The notes below the pieces were generated by a model. The model saw only the letters and a program-made list of their open reading frames with translations. It was not told where the DNA came from and did no database searches. A stretch of DNA of 64,000 nucleotides from Vermamoeba vermiformis (taxonomy: Eukaryota; Tubulinea; Echinamoebida), in the NCBI GenBank assembly GCA_045837725.1, contig JBEWZL010000213.1:62001-126000 (forward strand). Reading direction: 5' to 3'. The position numbers were made by a program, and so were the translations under genes. Numbering within the stretch: the stretch's first letter is position 1; each line of letters opens with the position of its first letter. Of the stretch, positions 45,801-56,817 are shown one piece after another.

Positions 45801-45866
45801 AACGAAGGCAAAGCTGATGCAGAGTCTGTGTACGATCCTACCGAACCTACTGACGATGCGCATTAA
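39841..45866 (+). CDS. NCoR/SMRT/Snt1-like co-repressor: RS/CTD-like N-terminus, three SANT domains
   Basis: A multi-exon gene of roughly 1,750 residues. The N-terminus is disordered and Asn/Arg/Gly-rich, followed by an SR run (~41180-41230), a stretch of YSPSSP/YAPTSP repeats and many S-P-P-P-R repeats. A coiled coil (EIMKAMKELEDLKKEKDRLF) precedes three SANT/Myb modules, each with conserved tryptophan or aromatic positions: HLWSEEEEEIFVKYYLKYPK, RWSEAEKELFKIHFAKHLKD, HWTDGEKQMFLQYLTVHGKN. AT-hook-like GRP/RGRPRK motifs and a long acidic E/P/Q-rich tail follow. The coiled coil plus SANT layout is that of NCoR/SMRT and yeast Snt1, scaffolds of the HDAC3/Set3 deacetylase complex in the nucleus. 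The 269-base intron 42965-43233 contains a 5S rRNA gene. The first exons before 40.7 kb are short and less certain. Confidence 0.84.
41229..41526 (+). repeat. RNA polymerase II CTD-like heptad repeats inside the co-repressor gene
   Basis: Translated units include YSPSSPNY, SPSSPRYAPTSPPV, NKYAPTSPVYA, NRYAPTSPTYSPSSPVST and PPYAPTSPVYT. They share the Y-x-P-T-S-P-x plan of the Pol II largest-subunit tail, spaced irregularly and mixed with RSP and RAENRY linkers. Confidence 0.8.
43057..43175 (+). rRNA. 5S ribosomal RNA gene nested in an intron
   Basis: About 119 bases fold as eukaryotic 5S rRNA. The 5' strand GGGCACGAC pairs with the 3' strand GTTGTGCTC, with G-U pairs, to make helix I. The internal sequence follows the family closely: CCCGTCCGATCAGCGAAGTTAAGC, then TTAGTACTGGGGTAGGAGAC and TACCTGGGAATC (the TFIIIA-binding internal control region). 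A thymine-rich terminator follows at about 43176-43190. It lies on the same strand as, and entirely within, the co-repressor intron 42965-43233. Only one copy is in the window, so 5S genes appear dispersed rather than only clustered. Confidence 0.93.
43176..43190 (+). terminator. Pol III terminator of the nested 5S gene
   Basis: TTTACTTTTTGTTTTT follows the 5S 3' end directly and provides the T-runs needed for RNA polymerase III release, still inside the host intron. Confidence 0.65.
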
Positions 45867-46025
45867 GTTGACATAATATTATTGCGAACTTAGTTGTATA
45901 AATAGAGATTCTTAAGCCAAGCAACTTCCAAGCGTTTTTTTCTGTTACTTTTACAAGAATTTTATTTACATCGCGAATGAACAATGACCAGACCGTAATG
46001 CTAGTACTTGCTTAATGTAATGTAG

Positions 46026-47797
46026 TTAAGAGCTAGTTTCTTTTTCCTGATACTTGCTTTGCTTCACCTTTTTCTTTTGCTTCTTTGGTTTCAGGTTCTC
46101 TTGCTTCTCTTCGGCATTCTCAGATTTCTCCTCTTCGGGCTTTGTCGATTGTTGTTGCTCTATTGCTTGCATTTTAGCCTCTTTTTCTTGCTTATTCTTG
46201 ACCATTTGTCGGATCTGTAGATCAGTCATCGCTAATCCACCTAAATGTCCTCTAAGACGAGAGATACCCGCACCGGTGTATGAACTAAGCATAAATATCT
46301 CGGGCAATGCGTATTTGTACTTCTTAAGCTCCTGGCTAAGCAAATAGTGTCTTCGCGCCAGATCGTCAGCCTTGACCAAATCTGTTTTCGTCATAACGAT
46401 TTGAAACTTGGATTTTATCCTAATAAATGGACATAAGACTTAACTAATAAAGCTATATCAACGAACATACTGGTCAAAGTACGCGAACATCTGTTTGTCA
46501 GCTTGCTTAATCGGAACTCTCGAGTCGATCAGCAGTAAAGTTTTCTTCAACGAGGTCCTCTCTGATAAGTAATGATAGATCTAGTATAAGTTCCTATTAG
46601 TATCAATATAACAACCATCCTTATTCGTACCATTTGTTGCCAATTCGATTTTGTATCTTCTCCTGCGTAAGCGAATCCGTAGCTGCAGCCGATCATTAGA
46701 AATACAGTAAAATAACATCGCTAGTCATATATACATACCCCGGAAGGTCTACTAATAATAATCTATCGGCTATCGAATAGAAATTGGCCGCACGTGTCTC
46801 ACCAGGTTTCGCTACAAAAAAAAGATTAAGATCCGTTAAGACTTGCCAAATATCGCTTCGAATACTTACGCGAAGTTTTTACAATCTTAGAGTTTGCTAA
46901 AGCATTAATCAAGCTTGATTTACCGACGTTACTTCGTCCTATCAAAGTTGTAAGTGTCAAAAAGTAATTTGACGTCAAATTGAGTCTTCAAGACGTACCA
47001 ACAAAAGCTACTTCGGGAATGAATTTTGGCGGCAATTCTTCTTTTTTTGAGGCACTATATACAAGACGAAGTTTCTTTTGAAAGAACTGTGGATCTGAGA
47101 GTTAGTCATTGGCTTAAGATTGAGATTATGCCGGTACGTGCCTTATCAGCAGGAGTTAATTCAGAATTTTCCATATTTTTTATCGAATTTTGCTTTTTTA
47201 AGCCTTTTTGATATCGCTGCATGGCGAGTTTTTCAGTCTGAATGAACTTCAAGATCTTTTGATCTACTGGCGTCATTTTGAACAGCTTGTTTGCCGATAG
47301 CTTAGCGTTGGGATCCTATGGGATAATATTAGTATTCACTCATTCATTTGTGGCTTAAAACACGTTTCTGTTTCAGACTGAGATTTGGATCGGATCCAAA
47401 GATCGCTCAATCGCGATTTGGAAGCGTGATAATAGTTGCAGGTAAATACCGCGTTTATAAAGTTAATAATACTAATTCCATGAGGAATAAGTGAGCTCAC
47501 CTTGGGTTTCTGTTTTAGATGCCATTTTTCTCTGTGGATGGCGGTGAGTTTGGCAAGCAACTTTGTTGGCTTCTCAATCTCCTCGGGGTTTGATATATAT
47601 TCGTGCTCTTCTAGATTTTTTTCTAATTTCTCTAATTTCTCTGCCGTTATTTTCTTTTTATTTGTCGTTAGATGGCGTGCTTGGCTTGCTAAACTGATCT
47701 GAAAAATACTGCTCGATGCACTCTTATTATATACATTGGTGTTGGTCAAGATCCGTTGGATCGGGCTTTGTTTAATCGTAAACAAAGATCGGATCAT
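46026..47797 (-). CDS. EngB/YihA-type GTPase, probably mitochondrial (GTPBP8-like)
   Basis: Several exons from ATG 47797 to TAA 46026. The first 60 residues are basic and Ser/Gln/Asn-rich without acids (IRSLFTIKQSPIQRILTNTN), fitting a mitochondrial presequence. The G domain shows the P-loop GRSNVGKSSLINALAN (around 46940), then PGETRAANFY, the G3 motif LLLVDLPG and YG, G4 in IVMTKTDLV and G5-like FMLSSYTGAGI. The 'TPGxT' and 'D.PGYG' signature is that of EngB, which assists large-subunit ribosome assembly. A long Lys/Glu-rich tail (about 60 residues) extends beyond the normal EngB end. Confidence 0.87.
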
Positions 47798-48024
47798 GCT
47801 CGATCTAAACTGCCAAACACGAGATAAGCAAGGTTATGGCTTAGCACTATACAACTACGATAGACAATGTTAGCGGTAGTTCAGAATCTGGGTCTGTGAT
47901 TGTGGGCCGGAAATTTTGGGCTGAATTTTTTGGCTTGAAAAATTTTGACCGAACAAAAAGCAAATTTTTGCTGCGCTCATTCTTGTATTTTTTATTTGCC
48001 AGCTCCAATAAAAAACCGGATCTC

Positions 48025-48065
48025 GAAAAACCAAAAAAAATAAAAAATAAGCAAAAAAACAAAAA
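48025..48065 (+). promoter_or_regulatory. A-rich 5' leader of the PABP gene
   Basis: The bases directly before the PABP start codon are runs of A broken by single C, T or G. Poly(A)-binding protein genes elsewhere carry such adenine-rich leaders, which the protein itself binds to repress its own translation. The sequence is seen directly; autoregulation is inferred from that precedent. Confidence 0.7.
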
Positions 48066-50401
<2,336 letters not shown>

Positions 50402-50411
50402 ATGCCCCACT

Positions 50412-50480
50412 GAAGAGGAAAGAGCGGAGGCGAGCAAATGGGTTCTTTTGGCTTGCTCGCCCTTCCTCTTTCGCGTCTTC
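50412..50480 (+). promoter_or_regulatory. Long hairpin in the PABP 3' region
   Basis: GGCGAGCAA pairs perfectly with TTGCTCGCC, and outside it GAAGA, GAAAGAG and GAGG blocks pair with CCTTCCTCTTTC and TCTTC, making a long, slightly bulged stem. It begins ten bases after the stop codon. It could be a stability or 3'-end-processing element; the role is not known. Confidence 0.6.
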
Positions 50481-50507
50481 AAAAATAGTCCCTGAAGTTC
50501 CTGTCCC

Positions 50508-50571
50508 CGTCCCTTACTCAACACACGGCTACTGGTTGTTGGTGGAAACGTTAATCTGCGAAGATTTGGCG
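50508..50571. repeat. Non-coding repeat pair, copy 1 (possible small RNA)
   Basis: The segment starting CGTCCCTTACTCAACA and containing TTGGTGGAA, TTAATCTG and GAAGA blocks recurs about 265 bases downstream. It has no ORF. AATCT-GCGA-AGATT forms a small hairpin with a GNRA-type loop. Confidence 0.55.
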
Positions 50572-50772
50572 ATGGATTATGACTATGTTTATTTTTGATC
50601 GTCGCATGAATTCTTCAAGGACAAAACGTTTGTTATTAATAGTTAGTACCGTGTGTTAAAAAAAGCTCCTAAAACGAATAAAAAATACAAAGACCCAAAA
50701 TAGCGTTCATCATGTAACGAACAATCTGCGATCCTTGGACACGGTGGAACTAGATCCCGAGTGAGAGCCTTG

Positions 50773-50835
50773 CGTCCCTTACTCGACATATAGCTACTAA
50801 CTGTTGGTGGAAGTCTTAATCTGTGAAGACTTGGG
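50773..50835. repeat. Non-coding repeat pair, copy 2 (possible small RNA)
   Basis: Diverged copy of 50508-50571: CGTCCCTTACTCGACA, GCTACTAAC, TTGGTGGAA, TTAATCTG and GAAGACTTGG in the same order. Here AAGTCTT pairs exactly with AAGACTT around the loop AATCTGTG. A stem at the same place in both copies suggests a structured RNA rather than random duplication. Confidence 0.55.
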
Positions 50836-51070
50836 CGGGAACGTATGCTTTTATTGTTCACTACCTCTAACTATTTTCAGTACCTGCGCAGCGAGCTTTA
50901 CGCTATTCCCGAATAGTAACCAATCCATGCCAATCAGTGGACGCAAGTAGTAAGTTGCATTTTGGACAATCGGGCAAATCTCCGCTGGTCTGGCTCTGGG
51001 ACACGTGATTACGGTTGAAATTTTTTTTTGTGCGTTATTTACTTGACTCAACTGACGACAACAACAACCG

Positions 51071-52632
51071 ATGAAAGTTTTTATATGTTTAATTGTTGCA
51101 GCTTTGGCAGTCGGAGCGCTCTCAGCGAATCGTCCGGTAAGTAAATCCAGTCCACTCTCCAACCAAAAAACAAAAATCATAGCTGAATTGCTCGCAATAT
51201 TGTCCTTTTGCATATTCTTGCCTAATTAATGCTAATGTATTATCTTTTGTAGTCCTTCACGATTGAACCGCTGGATTGGACCACCAGAACTGGCACTGCA
51301 TTTCCCTATGCTTCCGTCGCGTCCGCAAAAGATCTGCTCGCCTACTATGATTCAGCGTCCAATGCCGTGATTGCAATCAGACGCCGTAACAGCCAAGGAG
51401 GATATGATCTTGTTGCCAACTTCACCGAGTCAGTAAATCCGAGTGTTCACACAAACGGCAAATGGATCTGGACGGAGGAGTCGTCCCTAGTGCTGTTCAA
51501 CATTGACGAGAACAACAAACTCTCCAAACCAAACTCTTTTCCGCCGAGTGGCGGAAACGTTCTCTCTGACGACACTTTTGTTGCCTTCGATCCGGATAGT
51601 CCCGATGGCAACTACACGATCAAAACGTACCAGTACTACCCCTCGAACAGTACTTGGATTCCCATTCCTGGCACCGAACTCAACGTCACTACTCCCGTTA
51701 AATCCTCGTACGACCTGCAGTCTTATCGCGTCTACGACAATCACTTGGTACTCACTGACATGACGGATCCGAACAACGTCTCTGTCAAAATCTATCAACG
51801 ACAGCCGGATAAGTCGTGGAGTCTCACTGACACTATTCCAGTAGTCAACATCAATGTCGATTCTTGGTCAGTTAGCGTCCATTACAATCAAGTTGACACA
51901 GTCGTTTTTGTTGTCATGACAACAGGTGCTGACAATAGCGAAGGCATAGTGTACATTTATACCAAGAAGAACGATGTGTGGAACGAGCAGGTGTTCTATG
52001 CGACAAATGTTGGCTATAATCCTGTAGGCAATCTCGGCGCATCGGTTGCGTTCATCGACGCCAATACACTGCTCCTTTCTGCTGGCACTGAGAGCTACAT
52101 CAGCAGAGCACCAATGAATATTGGCAAAGTGTTGATGCTCACCAGAAACGACGGGGGTGATTGGACACCTCACCTTGACATCGTCGGCAACGGTGCAGAT
52201 ATCTTCGGCCTCAGCATCGCTGTGAATGACTACGATTTGATTGTTCATGAATATTCGCTAGTCACGAAGTCCGGCAGATTCAGAGTCTACACTGCACCTC
52301 TCTGCTTCGCTCGACCGTTCAATGTCACGTGCAAAAACGAACAAGTCAGCGACTGCTCTTCGCTCGCAAACACGGATCTGTACACCATCAACTCATCGCC
52401 TCGCTGCGGTACTATCACTCCATTCTTTAATGGCCTCAGCGTCCTCAATTCGAAGGTCGAAGCTCAGTTCACCTTCACTCGCTTTGGAGAAGACTTCTCT
52501 TGCAATGCGACGTTGACTTGCGGGGCTGCGAGCACTCCAATCAGAGCACCGGCGAAGAGTACGAGCAGTGCATCGATTGTTCAACTCGGTCTCGCTTCGC
52601 TTGGAGTGTTCCTTGCTGCTATTTGGATGTAA
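51071..52632 (+). CDS. Secreted, probably GPI-anchored beta-propeller-like surface protein
   Basis: Two exons (51071-51136 and 51253-52632) give about 481 residues. A signal peptide (VFICLIVAALAVGALSA) comes first. The middle consists of repeated short strands of the type 'LVLTDMTDPNNVSVKIYQ' and 'GIVYIYTKKNDVW', like WD/FG-GAP-style repeats found in integrin-type propellers. Near the end is a Cys-rich patch (C-x7-C-x6-C pattern around NVTCKNEQVSDC and SCNATLTC), then a Ser/Ala stretch and a hydrophobic tail (LGLASLGVFLAAIWM) suited to a GPI anchor. Many Asn-x-Ser/Thr sequons fit an outside location. The family is not recognised precisely. Confidence 0.8.
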
Positions 52633-52819
52633 AATTGAATCCTTATTCGGCACCAGTAAACCACGTTCTGGAGATCTCACTTAAGAAGATTTTTCTTTTG
52701 TTTGCACGTGTCACGCTGTCAGATATTCTAGCGTTCTAAACTAAGCAACACAACAACGAATTAATACAGCTCATCTTAGTTCGTTTTGATACGATTTGGA
52801 AGCAGCTATTTATGTCAAA

Positions 52820-54512
52820 ATGTCGTACGGACTACATCCCAAAAAACAGACGTAAGTTTGGTTACCTGCCTGTATATTAATAATATTTATTTGAGCATTA
52901 TATTGGGAATTGAACTTTTTAAAAACGACCGATTTAATAATGATTATGGCGTTTTTAAAAAAGTAAAATTGGACTAGACTTATTAGGTAATCTATAATTT
53001 AATTTTCTATTAATTTATAAAATTAGATCGAAAAGGAAACGAAGTGAAGAACCAAAACAGAAATATTCGAAGAAACAAAAACGGGATGTCGATCTGTCCA
53101 TTTTTGCCCAACTTCCACCAGAGCTATTCACCTACTTCATAGTGCCGCACATACCTAGAGACTTCTTATATGTGTCCAAGGAGTTTTCCACGATAGCCCT
53201 CAAGAACTTGCACTTGGATCCGCGTGTCAAACTTGATCGTCCAACTTTTATCTCGGTTATTTCCAGCCACAACCGGAAAGCCTTCAAAATGCATTTAAAA
53301 CACGGAAGATTAAGTCAAGATGATATCATTTGTGGATTTAACGCAGCAAAAGACGAAAAAAATTACTCGGTAGTCAAATACTTGGTAAATAATGATCACC
53401 TCAATTTGATGGTCTCAAAAGATCATACTTATTTGGAACGTGTGGTCATATTTGCAACACAAGCGGGCGATTTAAAGCTTTTGAAGTATTTGCTGAAGAA
53501 AATTGATCGACCAAATGTGACAGCGATGATTCTACAGAATTTAGTATTAGATCTGGACGTGGTTAAAATCGCTCTACGATATGGCATGCCATCACCGAGT
53601 GCTGATTATACGCATATATTTATCTCACTGGCGGAGAGAGGAGAAGTTGATTACGTTCGACGGCTTTTAGAAGATCCAAATTTCAGTATTAGCGCCGATA
53701 CTATCTACACAACATTCAGAAATGTTATATACTTTGGCCATAAAGAAGTAATGAAGCTATTGGCTCCGCATCTAAAAGTAAATCCAGCGGATTCATCGTT
53801 CTTGGAGGCGGCTATCAGGCTCGACCGTCCCAAAACTCTCAAAAGGCTGCTTAAACTTGGCGTACTTGATCCTATGGCCAATGGTGCGAATGCTCTACGA
53901 GAAGCACTCATATCAAGCTCTGGCTCACCGAACCAGTCGCGAATGGTCAAGATCCTCTTAGCAGATTCGAGAATGGATTTGTCGCGCGTTCCAGCAGCGC
54001 TGATGTGGGCACATTTGTGTAGAGATCCGCGTGTGTTTGAATTATTATTACAGCAGCCACATATCAATCCACTTTGTCGAGATCCAGATTCAGATCCGAT
54101 GACACTTGACGCAAAAGGCTTCTTTACGATACCAGTGATACAAGGTGGCCTATTGGATTATGTACCCCCGCCAGTACCAGAAGACCAAAAAGATCCCACG
54201 ATAATCGACATTATGCTCAAAGGATTTGGATTTAACCAAGATCTGCTATTTTTGGTGCTGAACCATCCTCGCGTCAATTTCGATTATTACGCTGGCTATA
54301 CTATTTTAAGGGCACTACAATCCAAAAGGTTTCAAGTTGCAGAAGCTATTCTCAACGATGCTCGAGTCCACGTTATTGACAGAAAAATTCGTAGAGCTGC
54401 GCTAGACTGCGCCAAAGAGAATTCACTGAAAGAGATTGCTGCAAAGATTAGAACTCTAAAAAAGGCAAAACTTGACTTTAAATGCACCAATGAGGCTCTT
54501 CAAAGCGAATAA
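52820..54512 (+). CDS. F-box-like / ankyrin-repeat protein (second copy of the architecture)
   Basis: The first exon uses the second nearby ATG (MSYGLHPKKQT), because only that one splices in frame to the long exon, which begins SKRKRSEEPKQKYSKKQKRD (basic, nuclear-signal-like). An F-box-like helix set follows (DLSIFAQLPPELFTYFIVPH). About ten ankyrin-type units come next, many ending in the phrase 'LLxDPRxDxS..' (e.g. LLADSRMDLSRVPAAL, LLQQPHINPLCRD, LNHPRVNFDYYAGY). It is probably an SCF ubiquitin-ligase adaptor. Same plan as 27371-28370, but sequence similarity is modest. Confidence 0.84.
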
Positions 54513-55004
54513 ACGACATTCAACTCCGAACAGAGCTCGGTGAGTGTCATTGTTGTGAGGACCTTACCATCGTTAGCATATTTGCAGATTGGTTCTAAGA
54601 CTGCTAGATTTGTCAGAGGTGCCAAGAACATTCAATTTGCAGACGTAAAGAAGCAGTATTATCTTCCTATAGGCTTGGTAATAGATGACAACAGCAACGT
54701 TCGGTGAATTTTTTGCTTCGCGATTTTTTAGCTAGAGATGTTCCACCTCGAAGTATTAGAAGCACATAGGAATAGCAGTCATTCATTCGCGCAATGATTA
54801 TAATACAATTGCAAACTGTTTGGTTAGGCAAATTGATCTGAATAACCGCCAACTTTGCAAAGATCCCTGGTAAGAAACCAGCTTTAAAACAGAACAACCA
54901 GAACAGTTACCACTCACAACGTCGCTTAGTTGCTAGTAGAGCACCATTGAAAGCAAGGGGCATTCAGTTCGGACAAAAAACACCAGCTAGATCTACGACT
55001 GCAA
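54513..55004. other. Intergenic region, possible remnant of an upstream exon
   Basis: About 490 bases before the P-loop gene. A frame of about 40 codons after TTTGCAG at 54590 (KNIQFADVKKQYYLPIG and on) and a donor/acceptor-like pair suggest a decayed or alternative first exon, but no combination gives a continuous frame into 55005. Left unassigned. Confidence 0.3.
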
Positions 55005-56574
55005 ATGAACACAGTTGGTACGAAAAACTTGTTCAGCCAGCCTATTATCTAACTATAATATAGGTATCGACAAGCATATCGAGGACTTTTACAATAGCTT
55101 GAGAATTCGTTACCCGAACCAGATCACATCCACGCACGAAAACAATTCGACCGATCTGCAGCATATTTATGGCAGAGAAAATGCCCAGCAGCAGTTATTG
55201 GATGCTTTGCAACACAACTACGTTAATATTAATAGTCCTCATCAGCACGAACACAAAATTTGCACCGCGCTTGGATTTTACGGTCTTGGCAAAACAGCCG
55301 TTGGAACTGAAGTCGCGAGCCAATTAATATTTAATAATAGACCCGTGAAGCATGCTATAGTTGACTTTGAATCTATGGTCGATGGTATTGACTCGCAGCA
55401 TCTAGTTGATTACAACACGTTCTCGACTCATTTGTCAATGCGGGTCCTGTCCCGGCTAATTACTGGTAAAATTTACAGGCATGTCATTAGCAACTCCGAC
55501 TCCTTTGACTTCCTGGTAAAGGATCTCAAAGACAATATTCTTGATTTGAATACGATCTTACGCTTCTACGGTGAAAAAGGTAATTGTTTATTTAATTTTG
55601 TTTCGGTTACTGAAATTTCGCAGAAAACGTTGCTGCGTTCGTGATCCAGTTCGACAAGCTTAATCACTTGACTATGCAAGCCCGGCAATATCTATTAGAA
55701 TATATTGGCAATGCTTTTTCGCCTCAGAACGGCCAACCGGTGCTATTCTTGCCACTTATCACCGGATCTTCGTGCTTGTTCGAGCGCGTAGTGGATCGCT
55801 CGCCTTTCGCCCATGAAAAACTGCTTCTGAATGCCATTCCTCAACAATCAATAGAAGAAATGGTTACTACGCGTACGACGTTAGACGAAGCATTGGTGAC
55901 CAGAGTGAAGGGCTCGTTCAAATTTCAAATGCTGGCCAAAACGACTTTGGGAGTGCCTCGTATTGTTAGGTAATGCACACGATATAATGAATTTCTGAGT
56001 ATTAAGTTATAATACTTCACAGACGACTAGCTGAAGCAATGGCAAAAGGAGATCTCGTTAAAATTCAGGACTTCAAGGAATTGATCGCAAATATTTCTTC
56101 CGAATTCGTTAACGGAGCTGGCAGAATGTACAGCGTAAGCATTTCAACAGGCAAGTGTAGTGAATCTAACTATTTGTAAGATTTCCCAATGGACAAATTG
56201 GTATCCTGGCGAAAACTCCGTTTTAAAGTTACTCGCTCTGATTTTGCGTGGAGAAATCTGTTTAACAGGCCATATTAACGAAACTGACGTTAGCGTCACG
56301 GTCAGATTACCAGGTACAATCTCATCTTGTGCTAATCTACCCGAATTTATACTAATTTTGTCATTACGCCGCAGGAATTCCAAACGAAATGAAGGGCTTG
56401 CCAGGTACCCAACTTTCACTAATTTTGATAATTTCTCACTAATATTAAGGTTTGTCCGAAATTAAAATGTTGTATGACTCGGGATACTTCCACGTTGCAA
56501 ATAGCCTGCTGGATCGTCAACAAATTGCATTTCCTTATGCACTCCTATCAGCACTCTGCCGAGCATTACATATA
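55005..56574 (+). pseudogene. Crinkler/RHS-type P-loop ATPase gene, 5' part, cut by an LTR retrotransposon
   Basis: Start ATG 55005 (MNTV), with a donor at 55018 and exon 2 from 55064. The P-loop is GFYGLGKTAVG and the likely Walker B strand is AAFVIQFDKLNHL. A strand like VLFLPLITGSSC and a helix-rich region with VRLPGIPNEMKGLP and IKMLYDSGYF follow. This order (P-loop ATPase, sensor-like 'LITGS', proline-glycine loop) recalls the P-loop module of CR-toolkit proteins, which include oomycete and protist Crinklers and trypanosome RHS proteins. That assignment is inference. The exon is interrupted after base 56574 by a Ty3/gypsy element; codons resume in the same frame at 62198. Type is given as pseudogene because the insertion puts stops in frame. 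An intact allele may exist. Confidence 0.75.
56570..56574 (+). repeat. Retrotransposon target-site duplication, left (ATATA)
   Basis: ATATA adjoins the left LTR and recurs at 62193-62197 next to the right LTR. Five bases is the usual duplication for Ty3/gypsy integrases. Confidence 0.9.
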
Positions 56575-56762
56575 TGTAAAGATAAGACTATTATTTGATA
56601 ATAAAGAGAGAATGATTTATTTACGGGTTTACAAGTGTATTTATATTTATCGTGGGGAAGATCCCACGATTCACAGAATTAGGTACGCTCGTGCGTACCA
56701 TGGCATCAGCGTGCGTACCAGGGATGCACGCTGATACCAATATTACGAGCAAGCTCGTTACA
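56575..56762 (-). repeat. 3' LTR of the gypsy element (188 bp)
   Basis: Begins TGTAAAGATAAG and ends CTCGTTACA on the plus strand; identical base for base to 62005-62192. Contains four perfect short inverted repeats (56649-56670, 56682-56699, 56705-56735, 56745-56758). Confidence 0.95.
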
Positions 56763-56775
56763 TTCTTTCCTTCTT
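56763..56775 (-). other. Polypurine tract
   Basis: Reading the minus strand, AAGAAGGAAAGAA directly precedes the 3' LTR, the position from which plus-strand DNA synthesis is primed in LTR elements. Confidence 0.7.
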
Positions 56776-56817
56776 AATTATTTGTTGCGGGTGTTTGTAT
56801 ATTAAAATAAACGTTAT

